From Paraburkholderia panacisoli (GTDB lineage Bacteria; Pseudomonadota; Gammaproteobacteria; Burkholderiales; Burkholderiaceae), in assembly GCF_008369935.1 (NCBI RefSeq), contig NZ_VTUZ01000071.1, positions 1 through 34,172 on the forward strand: 34,172 nucleotides of DNA. The letters are read 5' to 3'. Shown piece after piece: positions 22,689-33,006 of the stretch (positions within the stretch are counted from its first letter, which is position 1; each line of letters starts with the position of its first letter). The notes beneath the pieces were generated by a model that searched no databases, was not told the origin of the DNA, and worked only from the letters and a program-made list of their open reading frames with translations. A program made the translations under genes and the position numbers.

Positions 22689-23480
22689 TCACCACCTGTT
22701 GCGCAACTCGCGAAGCTTGAGAAACACCGTCCTGGCATCGGGTTCTTCCGGGAGATCCGAGAAGCTTTCTCGCAACCTGGCGATCACGCTCGTGCTTGTG
22801 AGCCGGAAGAAAGTGTTGAATTGCTCTTCATCCTTGAGCGTGGTGACGATCGAGGTCTTCGGGTCATGACCGGCCACGCGGGGAAGCAGGGCCCGGGCAG
22901 CGGCGTTTTCCGGCTCGAGCGACAACGTGAACCTCAGATTGTTCTCGATGTAGTCATGCCCGGGGTAGATCCGCGTGTCATCCGGCAGTTTGGCGAGCTG
23001 GCCCGCAAACGTGGCATACAGCTCGCTCGGATCGCCTCCGTTGTGGCAATTGCCGGCGCCCGCATTGAAAAGGGTGTCGCCGGAAAACAGCGCCGGCTGG
23101 TCGGTACGTGATCGCAGGCAGATGTGACACATGGTATGACCCGGCGTGTCCATACATTCGAGTTCGATCCGCTTCCCGACTTTGATGACGTCTCCGGCCT
23201 TGACACCGCGATCCACCCCCGCGATGCGAGCGCCGGCCTTGAAATGAGCGAGCAGCCTGGCGCCCGTGGCCGCGACCATCGCTTCGTTGCCGCCGGTGTG
23301 GTCCCGGTGTTCGTGGGTGTTGAGGATCTGGGTGATCTGCCAACCCTTGGCCTTCGCGGCGGCGAGGCACTTTTCATGGTCCAGCGGGTCAATGGCAAGT
23401 GCTTCGCCGGTTTCCGGACATGCAATCAGGTAGTTGAAGTTGCGGTAGGCATTGCCAGTCCAGATGCGCTCGACGATCAT
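22689..23480 (-). CDS. Hydroxyacylglutathione hydrolase-like MBL-fold protein
   Basis: The 263-residue protein begins MIVERIWTGNAYRNFNYLIA and carries the metal motif THEHRDHTGGNEAM (HxHxDH) near residue 60. The later metal His is in MDTPGHTMCHICL, the bridging Asp in LFSGDTLFNAGAGNCHNGGD and the last His in IYPGHDYIENNLRFTLSLEP. These features, including NCHNGGDP and YPGHDY-ENN, are those of glyoxalase II, which hydrolyses S-lactoylglutathione. The C-terminal substrate domain is present but divergent, so persulfide or other thioester substrates are possible. CAGGAG before ATG 23480 fixes the start. It stands alone on the minus strand. Confidence 0.88.
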   Translation of the reverse strand: MIVERIWTGNAYRNFNYLIACPETGEALAIDPLDHEKCLAAAKAKGWQITQILNTHEHRDHTGGNEAMVAATGARLLAHFKAGARIAGVDRGVKAGDVIKVGKRIELECMDTPGHTMCHICLRSRTDQPALFSGDTLFNAGAGNCHNGGDPSELYATFAGQLAKLPDDTRIYPGHDYIENNLRFTLSLEPENAAARALLPRVAGHDPKTSIVTTLKDEEQFNTFFRLTSTSVIARLRESFSDLPEEPDARTVFLKLRELRNRW

Positions 23481-23764
23481 CGCGTGCTCCTGAGGGCTTG
23501 CTGCCGACGAACAGGCTTTGGTAGAAAGCCATGTTACCGACCTGACGCCCTTGAAACCGCATCGCCGCGGGCGCAACACGTAGGCTCTGATCTTCAGCTA
23601 TGGTAGCAGCGGTCGTTCAACGCCTGTTGGCATTGCTCTAGCCAAGACAGTCGGAGCCTCGTCAGACCACAGTTCCGCGGGTCACCGGGCTCCCGACGGC
23701 TCATACTGCAGACGGGTCCCTGATCGGGGGCGCCAGGCTAGAGGGGAGTTCGAGCTTGCGCGGC

Positions 23765-23974
23765 TCACCCGGCGTGCGGGGCTCTTACATAATTTGCGGC
23801 GCAGCATGAGTAGCTCAGCTGCTCATCCCACTCGGATTCACGTCCCTCGGGGGTGAGGAGGTCAAACAGGTCCCAGAGCGGTTCGATGGTACCGACGTGG
23901 CGATAATCCTGTCCGGGATCGGTTGGTGCGAAGAGGAGCTCCGCGCCCCAAAAAGTGGCGGAGCCCTCCGTCAT
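23765..23974 (-). CDS. Possible hypothetical protein, 69 aa
   Basis: I do not recognise it. The frame reads MTEGSATFWGAELLFAPTDP, then GQDYRHVGTIEPLWDLFDLL, then TPEGRESEWDEQLSYSCCAA, acidic and rich in aromatic residues, which looks like real soluble protein. The C-terminus past CCAANYV is doubtful. The start has only a weak upstream GAG, so it may be a fragment of a larger lost gene. Confidence 0.35.
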   Translation of the reverse strand: MTEGSATFWGAELLFAPTDPGQDYRHVGTIEPLWDLFDLLTPEGRESEWDEQLSYSCCAANYVRAPHAG

Positions 23975-24431
23975 CTCGCCGAAGCACGTTTAGCATGCCC
24001 ACTGCCGCCTCGCACCGGTTTCACTTCGGGGGGGCCGGCGCAGCAAACTGGAGTCACCACCGCCGCGCCAGCCTGGAACCGGGTCCGGCCAACACCGCAC
24101 GGCGGCAGGCTCCGGCTCCTGACTTGCAGACGTGCCGCGAGCGAGTTCGTGTAACTGCAGATGCCAGAGTCATCAGGGCAAGCCGGTTCCAGCGGACCCG
24201 CCTGGAACGGCGAGGCGAAATCCACTATCGTGTCAGTTGACGTGTATTGCGCACGCCCAGGATCGCCGGGCGAGATGTCTCGCCCAATGCCGCCGGCGAC
24301 GATCGCAGGACCGAAGGTGTGCTCTGGAGGGAGGGCACTGGCTCTACTGCGCGGCGCTGCTGGCTTGTTAGCGTCGACGGACTGCACGCTCGACGCGCTC
24401 ACGGTCGGTCGATCACGAATGGAGGTGTCTC
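23975..24431. other. No supported gene
   Basis: A minus-strand frame (23971-24402) contains the plausible stretch GPAIVAGGIGRDISPGDPGR, but there is no family match, good start or ribosome binding site. The last 100 bp should hold the promoter of the ABM-like gene; I see no strong one. Confidence 0.3.
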
Positions 24432-25070
24432 ATGGGCACTAAAGGTCTGCTGGTCAGGTTGGAAGTCAAGGCCGGCAACGACGACGCCATGGCGGAAGAC
24501 GTCCTGCGCTCGGCTCTCGCGATGGGCCGGGCGGAAGCCGCAACCACCGCGTGGTTCGCGATCAGATTCGGGCGATTGGAGTACGGCATCTTCGACGTGT
24601 TCGCAGACGATGCCGGCCGCGAGGCGCATCTGGCGGGGCCAGTTACACAAGCACTGTTGGATGCCGGCGGCAGCGTGTTTGCCGGGGCGCCGCTGATTCA
24701 GGAGTTCGACGTCCTGGCCGACAAGTTGCCTGCAACGTCATCGGGCGAGCCGGTCACGAAGGCGCTGCTCCTCACGTTCAAGGCAAAGGCGGGTCATGAG
24801 TCACAGGTCGCGCAGTTCCTTCGCGACGCGCAAGCACTCGTGGAGCAGGAACCCAAGACCGTTGCCTGGTTTGCCATCCGCCTTGACGACGGTCACTTCG
24901 GCATCTTTGACGTCTTCCCCGACAACGGCGGTCGGTTTGCGCACTTGACGGGTCATGTTCCTCGGGAGCTCGCCAAGCATTCGCTGTCATTGCTGGGCAG
25001 CGTGCCGGATATCGGCATGCTCGACGTGGTCAACACAAAATGGACCGACCAGTCTACGGGGGCGCGGTGA
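24432..25070 (+). CDS. Two-domain ABM-fold (dimeric alpha/beta barrel) protein
   Basis: The 212-residue protein is an internal duplication. Residues 1-100 (GLLVRLEVKAGNDDAMAEDV, AATTAWFAIRFGRLEYGIFD, VFADDAGREAHLAGPV) and residues 110-205 (ALLLTFKAKAGHESQVAQFL, KTVAWFAIRLDDGHFGIFDV, GGRFAHLTGHV) align closely. Each half has the antibiotic-biosynthesis-monooxygenase / dimeric alpha-beta barrel pattern, so one chain should form the barrel that single-domain relatives build as a dimer. The fold covers quinol monooxygenases, haem-degrading enzymes and many with unknown roles; I cannot assign a substrate. GGAGG lies 6 nt before the ATG. There is no signal peptide, so it is cytoplasmic. It is monocistronic as far as I can see. 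Confidence 0.75.
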   Translation: MGTKGLLVRLEVKAGNDDAMAEDVLRSALAMGRAEAATTAWFAIRFGRLEYGIFDVFADDAGREAHLAGPVTQALLDAGGSVFAGAPLIQEFDVLADKLPATSSGEPVTKALLLTFKAKAGHESQVAQFLRDAQALVEQEPKTVAWFAIRLDDGHFGIFDVFPDNGGRFAHLTGHVPRELAKHSLSLLGSVPDIGMLDVVNTKWTDQSTGAR

Positions 25071-25566
25071 CCGGTCAAGCCGACGGCGAACGATGCCTGA
25101 CAGGGAACCTTCCGCACAGGTAGGAATCTGCCTCCGTGTCGTATCGTCAGGGACAGCGCAAACAGTTTTATAGTGAGCATCGCGTGGCTGTACCCGGCCC
25201 CGGGAGTTTTCAGGTAAGACCTGTTCGACGCCTGCCCTTGTCTGCAGCCGCGTGAGTGCGCGACCGCGCATGTGGGCAGGCGTTGGACAAGCCTCGAGGG
25301 AGGAAACCGCGGAGTGGACCGACGCGGCCCGGGCGTTGAGTCTCTATGGGGATTGAAGGGGGCTCGCCGTCGGCGGTGCCACAGGATGTTGAAGCGAACC
25401 TGGGTCGGGATGGGCTCGAACGTGGTTTCGAAGCTGTTGTCTGCCATGTTGTGGCGGTGCCGCGAGCAGCGGCAAGGTCTGCCCGGAGCGGCACTCGCGG
25501 CGTCTCCTGTTGGCGCCCGTTGCCGGAGAGCCGACAGTCGGATTGAACATTCCGGGCCATTGACGC
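25071..25566. other. Probable 3' flank of the IS91-type relic; no gene
   Basis: The stretch between the ABM-like gene and the IS91-type transposase stop has long frames on both strands but no protein signature. IS91-family elements carry their origin or terminus past the transposase stop, so some of this may be element DNA. I could not identify an end. Confidence 0.3.
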
Positions 25567-25860
25567 TCATGCGTTGCCTCGGGATGTGGGTGGTGCACGA
25601 ATCGGCTGGCTGCGCAGGAGGATGTCGATGATGATCATCGGCGCACCGCAGTGCCGGCACACGAAGGTTGGCGACATGGCGTCCGGCGACGCGTCGTCGC
25701 TGGCGTTAATGACTGCAGGAGCGTGCAGCAGCGCGCGTATTCTCGTCAGGTTCGCCCGTCGCACCGGATTGGCGAGCAGGCCATAGTGGCGAATGCGGTG
25801 GAAGCCGCCGGGCAGCACGTGCAGCAGGAAGCGGAATTTCCGCAGGAGCGAACCCCGAAA
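25567..25860 (-). pseudogene. IS91-family (Y2) transposase, C-terminal fragment
   Basis: The minus strand encodes FLLHVLPGGFHRIRHYGLLA, then NPVRRANLTRIRALLHAPA, then FVCRHCGAPMIIIDILLRSQ and ends PTSRGNA. These are hallmarks of the C-terminal end of IS91/IS801-type transposases: the HVLPxGFxRIRHYG motif and the terminal CxxCG zinc-like pair. The catalytic tyrosine region and zinc-finger N-terminus are gone. Past 25860 the minus frame loses similarity. A plus-strand frame there (EPERAAAPAAKRKRAFDIDD, AAFTAALNESKQRRRRS, stop at 25977) looks like the basic tail of another lost protein, which dates the join to about 25850. Confidence 0.75.
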
Positions 25861-26101
25861 GCGGAGCCTGAAAGAGCAGCAGCGCCAGCAGCGAAGAGAA
25901 AGCGAGCGTTTGATATTGATGATGCTGCATTCACGGCAGCGCTCAACGAGTCGAAGCAACGCCGTCGTAGGAGTTGAAGAAATCGCACTATTGGGGTGGT
26001 CCTGTCTTTCGTGATTTGCCTTCTTGCCGGCATCTGGTCGGGCCGGTAGACCGAACAACTGACCCGCGTCGCGACGCCGTGCAACGCGTAGGAAAATCCA
26101 T

Positions 26102-26320
26102 ATGAAACTCATCCCTATTGCGCTATCCCTGATCCTCATTGGCTGCGGCCAAGCATCGCATGATGCTTCGCCCACGGCAGCAGGCCACTACCAACTCGCT
26201 GTGGATAGCGGCGGCAATGCGTGGAGATTAGATACGAACACGGGCGAAATGAAGCGTTGTTGGCAAGGCACCCCACCAGCAAAAACGGCGCCGAGTTGCT
26301 ATACCGCGACTCAGGAGTGA
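26102..26320 (+). CDS. Small lipoprotein, 72 aa
   Basis: The product begins MKLIPIALSLILIGCGQASH, a lipoprotein signal with lipobox LIGC, so Cys15 should be the lipidated residue. The mature part (HYQLAVDSGGNAWRLDTNTG, then EMKRCWQGTPPAKTAPSCYT) holds two Cys that could pair, and the W-R-L-D-T-x-T-G-E pattern seen in small phage and Burkholderia lipoproteins that read like one blade of a repeat. AGGA lies 9 nt upstream of the ATG. It is followed by another lipoprotein and a coiled-coil gene on the same strand, suggesting a small operon of unknown role. Confidence 0.65.
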   Translation: MKLIPIALSLILIGCGQASHDASPTAAGHYQLAVDSGGNAWRLDTNTGEMKRCWQGTPPAKTAPSCYTATQE

Positions 26321-26402
26321 CGCGATTGCCACGCGCGTGACGCACGGAAACCCGAGGCAGAATCGTCGTAGCAGCACGAAAGCTACCATCGACAGGGAAA
26401 AA

Positions 26403-26594
26403 ATGAATCGATCAATCATCGTTGTCGCGCTGATGCTTGCCGGATGTGCATCACCGGCGGTTTTTCGTGACCTCAAGACGGGTCAAGTGGCTCAATGCAA
26501 TGCAACGACGCCGGGAATTTTTCCGATCATCGCTCAACGCGAGATTGACGATTGCGCAGCAGCTTATGGGCGCATGGACTGGCAGAAGCAGTAG
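26403..26594 (+). CDS. Small lipoprotein, 63 aa
   Basis: This short protein starts MNRSIIVVALMLAGCASPAV with lipobox LAGC at residues 12-15. The mature part (FRDLKTGQVAQCNATTPGIF, then PIIAQREIDDCAAAYGRMDW) has two further Cys that may pair. AQREIDDCAAAYGRMDW is typical of small phage- and plasmid-borne lipoproteins in proteobacteria. AGGGA lies 7 nt before ATG 26403. It is second of three consecutive small plus-strand genes; function unknown. Confidence 0.6.
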   Translation: MNRSIIVVALMLAGCASPAVFRDLKTGQVAQCNATTPGIFPIIAQREIDDCAAAYGRMDWQKQ

Positions 26595-26684
26595 AGCGGA
26601 CTGGAGCATGGAAAAGCCTTGGCGATCGTGAGTTAAATGACGCGGCCCAGCAGCAGGACTCGGGTATCACGAAAGAGGACAAGC

Positions 26685-27110
26685 ATGGCATTCAAGATCA
26701 AAGCCGCCGATCAGAAGCGCATCGATGCAGCGTTCGGCGAACTGACGGCGCAGCGGAGCACGTTGGAAGAGTCTGTGCGTGTGTTCAATGAGGCGGTTGC
26801 GGCTGCACGTGCGAAGCTGGAACTAGACGTGGACGCATATAACGAAAAGGTCGATGCGGCGCGGGGCATGCTCGATGACGTGCATCGCGAGCTTGAAGAT
26901 GAATTCGATGATAGGTCGGCGAGCTGGCAAAACGGTGACAAGGGAATCGCGACGAAGGAATGGATCGATTCGGTCAGCGCGTTGGCCGAGGAATTAACCG
27001 AGGCGGCGCTCGACGTCTTCCCCGAATCGCTCGAATTTGAGGATGTGATCGGCGATGACCCCGCCGAAGGCTACAACGAACTGGACAAGGAAGCGCCGGG
27101 CGCAGAGTAA
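26685..27110 (+). CDS. Acidic coiled-coil hypothetical protein, 141 aa
   Basis: The protein starts MAFKIKAADQKRIDAAFGEL and is almost wholly helical. A long coiled coil covers about residues 8-75 (TLEESVRVFNEAVAAARAKL, then VDAYNEKVDAARGMLDDVHR), followed by SWQNGDKGIATKEWIDSVSA and a very acidic tail (LEFEDVIGDDPAEGYNELDK). It has no membrane segment. GAGGA lies about 8 nt before ATG 26685. Similar coiled-coil proteins occur in phage and integrative-element backbones, which suits the two lipoproteins just upstream; I assign no function. Confidence 0.6.
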   Translation: MAFKIKAADQKRIDAAFGELTAQRSTLEESVRVFNEAVAAARAKLELDVDAYNEKVDAARGMLDDVHRELEDEFDDRSASWQNGDKGIATKEWIDSVSALAEELTEAALDVFPESLEFEDVIGDDPAEGYNELDKEAPGAE

Positions 27111-27275
27111 TCTGCGGCGGCCTGACATACCGAGGAAAAGCAATGCAATGGTTCTACTGAGATGGACCCGAAGGCGATGGTCGGATTTTGCAGCGCCGTC
27201 CGCGCATCCGGCGTGGGCATCCACGAAACGTAATCCCGCTTCATGGTTATCACGAAGCTCCCGGCCAGTCACTCA

Positions 27276-27905
27276 TTAAAGGCCGTCCGTCGTAAGTCCG
27301 TCGGGATGGATGCCCTCAATGATCGATCGCCCTTCTACAAAGCCAGCCTGTTCTGCCGCTTCGGCCGACAGATACTCGGCTACAGGGTGAGAAAAGTTCA
27401 TTCTTTGCCCGGCCACGCGAATGTCTGTTTCGGGACGAGCGACGTACCCAACGTACCCGAAAGGTACACCCAGAGGGTGTGAAGAATATTCGGGAACCGC
27501 GAGGACACGAATCACGAAGCCCTTATGAGACGCGAATACTTCTTTGCCTTTCGCCATGTCCATTTCCACTGAGCTTTCTTTCGCGGAATCGCGGGCCGCT
27601 ACCAATGCATTAGAGCCAAGGCGCGCAACGAGCTCGCCGCGCGCACTAGACGGCTCTGCGATCAGTCCCTCTTCAGTGACGCCGAGAATTACATCGATAG
27701 CAGCTTGGCCGACTATCTCTGCAACAAAATAAGCCCAGCGACGAGAGAGCGGCCCGCCACGAACTTTTATGCGCTCGCCGATTGCCGCGACGCCCGCAGG
27801 TTTGTTGACGCCTTCGATGCGAAACCAGACGTCGAACATGTCCTTCGACGTGGATACCAACTCAACGTGAATTTCGAATCCACGATATTCGACCATTCGC
27901 TGCAT
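27276..27905 (-). CDS. Hypothetical protein with two similar halves, 209 aa
   Basis: I do not recognise a family. Residues 4-80 (VEYRGFEIHVELVSTSKDMF, then WFRIEGVNKPAGVAAIGERI, then AYFVAEIVGQAAIDVILG) and residues 123-200 (FASHKGFVIRVLAVPEYSSH, then FGYVGYVARPETDIRVAGQR, then VAEYLSAEAAEQAGFVEGRS) align as a repeat: a strand beginning Y/H-(R/K)-G-F-x-I-x-V, a strand pair, then a helix with A-E-x-x-x-Q-A. A charged linker with DSAKESSVEMDMAKGK joins them. It is soluble. GGAGA lies about 6 nt before ATG 27905. It stands alone on the minus strand and is convergent with the small lipoprotein/coiled-coil genes. Confidence 0.65.
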   Translation of the reverse strand: MQRMVEYRGFEIHVELVSTSKDMFDVWFRIEGVNKPAGVAAIGERIKVRGGPLSRRWAYFVAEIVGQAAIDVILGVTEEGLIAEPSSARGELVARLGSNALVAARDSAKESSVEMDMAKGKEVFASHKGFVIRVLAVPEYSSHPLGVPFGYVGYVARPETDIRVAGQRMNFSHPVAEYLSAEAAEQAGFVEGRSIIEGIHPDGLTTDGL

Positions 27906-28328
27906 GGAGATCTCCGTATGTGGGGACAGAATCGGGCTTTATTTGCTTGCCCTCGATGTCGCTCGACGCCACGAGTTTCGGACGCACCCGGCACGTCGCC
28001 TAGTCGGCGTAAACCCGTGACGCTGTTGAGCCGTTGTTACGCCCGGCTAAAGCGTTATCCAACAGAGTTTTCGCTGCCATTACGGCGGTGATGTCAAAGG
28101 TCGATCTCCGGTGGGTTGGCCTTGGAAACGTCTTGGGCGCGGGTCACGCTTCTTTCCGCAGTCGGCCCGTAGGCGCAACGGCACGCTGCACGCATTGGTC
28201 GGACAGAGATGGGGAGCCCTCGCTCCAGGGCGCGCGCGGGGCGCGGCAGTCGGTTGCGGCTGCTTCCGGACCATCGTCCAACGCTTCGGACTCTTCCAGT
28301 AAGGTTCAGTTCTGGTGAGCGGTTTGCA
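27906..28328. other. No supported gene
   Basis: Frames exist on both strands but show Arg/Pro/Ala-rich, shadow-like translations. The part next to 27906 presumably contains the promoter of the two-halved gene. I see no recognisable element. Confidence 0.3.
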
Positions 28329-28490
28329 TCATGCCGTCGCGTCCATCGACCCGCATCGGAAATCGGAGCCATCTACCCACATCTTGTGCAGAAGAACGGC
28401 AAGTTTGCGAGCCACGGCGGCCACAGCCCGGCGATGACCTCGGCTCTTGGGGTCAAGCGACAATACGCGTTCGTCGACAGTTCAAACTAC
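28329..28490 (-). pseudogene. IS110-family transposase, C-terminal tail
   Basis: The minus strand reads LDPKSRGHRRAVAAVARKLA, then VLLHKMWVDGSDFRCGSMDA and a TGA at 28329-28331. ARKLAVxxHxMWVDGxxF is the near-invariant tail of IS110-family transposases. Only about 45 residues survive. It is a different lineage from the pseudogene at 20362, which ends LADENARIIQPLLSG. It lies about 375 bp upstream of the SUF operon. Confidence 0.65.
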
Positions 28491-28667
28491 AGGCGGGCTG
28501 GGCCTCCCCCGATACAGACGATACGCATGCCCGTTCCGCGTGTGGATTCTGGCATTTAATCTGGTCGATATTTAAGGTGTCAAACAATTGGTGTCTGGGG
28601 GGCGCGTGGGTATTCGGGGGCGATGGGGCGTGTCTCTCCGGAGCCGTCCGTTACGAAGACCTATGCA

Positions 28668-28697
28668 CTGACAAGGTCTTGCATACAGGTCTAGAAT
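28668..28697 (+). promoter_or_regulatory. Candidate sigma70 promoter upstream of the SUF operon
   Basis: CTGACA (28668-28673) and TAGAAT (28692-28697) are separated by 18 bp and point toward the Rrf2 regulator gene. The leader to the start codon would be about 160 nt and includes the palindrome at 28823-28847. Confidence 0.4.
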
Positions 28698-28822
28698 GAA
28701 ACGAGTGTTGCGTCGTATGGCGAAATGCCTCTCCCGAAACGGAACGCGTTTGGCGATGCGGCCAGAAACCCCCACGCAGGACGGTGTCCTTCACTACAAA
28801 CGTGCCGATTCCATTTCGGTCA

Positions 28823-28847
28823 AATCAGGACTAAAGGGGTCCTGATT
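28823..28847. promoter_or_regulatory. Perfect 8-bp palindrome before the SUF regulator gene
   Basis: AATCAGGA (28823-28830) and TCCTGATT (28840-28847) are perfect inverted arms with a 9-bp spacer, ending 18 bp before ATG 28866. Dyads of this size next to Rrf2/IscR genes usually bind the regulator. It could also fold in mRNA near the ribosome binding site. Confidence 0.55.
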
Positions 28848-28865
28848 GAGACGGGAGGTATTCCG

Positions 28866-29368
28866 ATGTTGCGCATGAGCAAACTCGCCGACTACAGCAC
28901 GGTGATCATGACCGCGATGGCGCGCGACCCGGACGCCGTCCATAGCGCGAGCAGCATCGCGGAGGCGACCGGCGTCGCGATGCCCACCGTGTCAAAGATG
29001 CTGAAAGTCCTGACGCGGGGCGGTCTCGTGGAGTCGCTGCGCGGCACGAATGGTGGTTACCTGCTGCCGCGGCCGCCCGAGCGGATCACGCTGGCGGAGG
29101 TGATCGCCGCGGTCGACGGCCCGATCGGGATCACCGAATGCAGCACGCAGCCAGGCCTGTGCATCCAGGAGGCGGTGTGCGCGGTGCGCGCCAACTGGCA
29201 GAAGGTCAATCGCGTGATCTACGAGGCGTTACAGCAGGTCACGCTGGCGGACATGGCGGGACCGACCTTGCGCGCGGTCGATATCAGCGCGATCCGCGCG
29301 CGCAGCATTCCCAGCCGCCGCACGGACGCGACGCCACTGCCGCGCAAAACGACTGACGGAGGCCGCGC

Positions 29369-29372
<4 letters not shown>
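28866..29372 (+). CDS. Rrf2-family SUF operon regulator
   Basis: The 168-residue protein starts MLRMSKLADYSTVIMTAMAR, the winged-helix start of Rrf2 regulators. ASSIAEATGVAMPTVSKMLK is the recognition helix region, followed by the wing LRGTNGGYLLPRPPERITLA. A cluster of three Cys (ECSTQPGLCIQEAVC, about residues 91-105) matches the Fe-S ligands of IscR-like sensors. This is the SUF-linked Rrf2 group found at the head of suf operons, so it probably senses Fe-S status and controls sufBCDS. GGGAGG lies about 6 nt before ATG 28866; a longer in-frame start at 28725 lacks this. Its TGA overlaps the sufB ATG, so the two are coupled. Confidence 0.9.
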
Positions 29373-30849
<1,477 letters not shown>

Positions 30850-30892
30850 CCGTTAGCACCTGGCCCACGGTGATTAGCGAGGGATTGGAATC

Positions 30893-31680
<788 letters not shown>

Positions 31681-31684
<4 letters not shown>

Positions 31685-33006
31685 AAAACGAATCGCTCGA
31701 CTTCTTCCACCAGGCTTTTGGACAACTCGCGAAGACGTTGCCCGGCGCTGAGTTGCCGTGGCTCCGTACCGCGCGCCGAAGCGCCTTCGAACAGTTCGAC
31801 GCGCTCGGTCTTCCGACCACGCGCCACGAGGACTGGAAGTACACGAATGTATCGACTATCGGGAAACGCCTCTGGCATTTCAGGGCACAACGCACCGACG
31901 ATAGTGACGTGCGGCACGTCATCGGTGAACTCGTGCTGGACCCCGGCGGGCATCGACTGGTATTTGTCAACGGTCGGAATGTGCCGCGGCTGTCGAAACT
32001 GAATGGCTTGCCGCATGGGGTATTTGTGGGCTCGCTCGCACGGGCGTTAAGAGAAATGCCGCAACGACTCGAAGCGGCGATTGCCACACAAACGCATGCC
32101 GATGGCTTTGCCGCACTAAACACGGCGTTTCTGACGGACGGCTTTGCCGTCTTACTACCGCCTGGCGAGGTCATCGATCAACCGTTGCACATGCTATTCC
32201 TGACTGACGAAGCGGGTCTTGCGGTGCAGCCGTTCAATGTCGTGCGTGCAGGAGCACGTTCCGGCTGCACGATCGTCGAGCACTTCGTAGGGGTGGGCGA
32301 CGACGCGTATTGGACCAATGCGGTTACCCGCATCGTCGCAGACGAACAGGCGGACGTGCAGCACTACCGGTTGCAGCAGGAAGGCTCGAAGGCGTTTCAT
32401 ATCGCGTCGGTCGCTGTTGCGCAGCAACGCGCCAGTTCCTTTGCATCGCATGCGTTCGCCTTCGGCGGTGCGTTGTCGCGCACGGGCATCGGCACGAGCC
32501 TGAACGCCGAAAACGCGCAAGCTACGTTGAACGGGCTCTATATCGCTGGCGGCCGGCAGCACGTCGATCACCACACGCGCATCGATCACGCAGAGCCGCA
32601 TGGCACGAGTCGCGAATACTACCGCGGCGTGCTCGACGGTGCCGCGCGCGGCGTGTTCAATGGGCGCGTTATCGTGCATCGCGATGCGCAGAAAACGGAC
32701 ACGCATCAGGCGAATTACAACCTGCTGCTGTCGCGCGATGCGGAAATCGACACGAAGCCACAGCTCGAGATCTACGCCGACGATGTGAAATGCACACATG
32801 GAGCGACGGTTGGTCAACTGGACGAGAACCAGCTGTTCTATCTGCGTGCGCGCGGCGTCGAGGAACGTACGGCGCGGGCGCTACTGACATACGCATTTGC
32901 GCGCGACATTGTCGAACGTGTGCGCATCGAATCGCTCCGCGGTCGGCTAGAACGGCTGCTGCTCGCGCGCACCCCGGAAGGCGAGCGCATCAGGGAGTTG
33001 CTATGA
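31681..33006 (+). CDS. sufD: Fe-S cluster assembly protein SufD
   Basis: SufD is the partner of SufB in the SufBC2D scaffold. The 441-residue protein has the N-terminal helical part (FDALGLPTTRHEDWKYTNVS) and the right-handed beta-helix core with GTSREYYRGVLDGAARGVFN, then GRVIVHRDAQKTDTHQANYN and LLLSRDAEIDTKPQLEIYAD. The functional His is in DVKCTHGATVGQLDENQLFY, the site implicated in cluster assembly in E. coli SufD. The C-terminal RALLTYAFARDIVERVRIES is typical. The ATG overlaps the sufC stop (ATGA), and the TGA overlaps the sufS ATG, so the genes are tightly coupled. Length and motifs indicate an intact gene. Confidence 0.96.
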
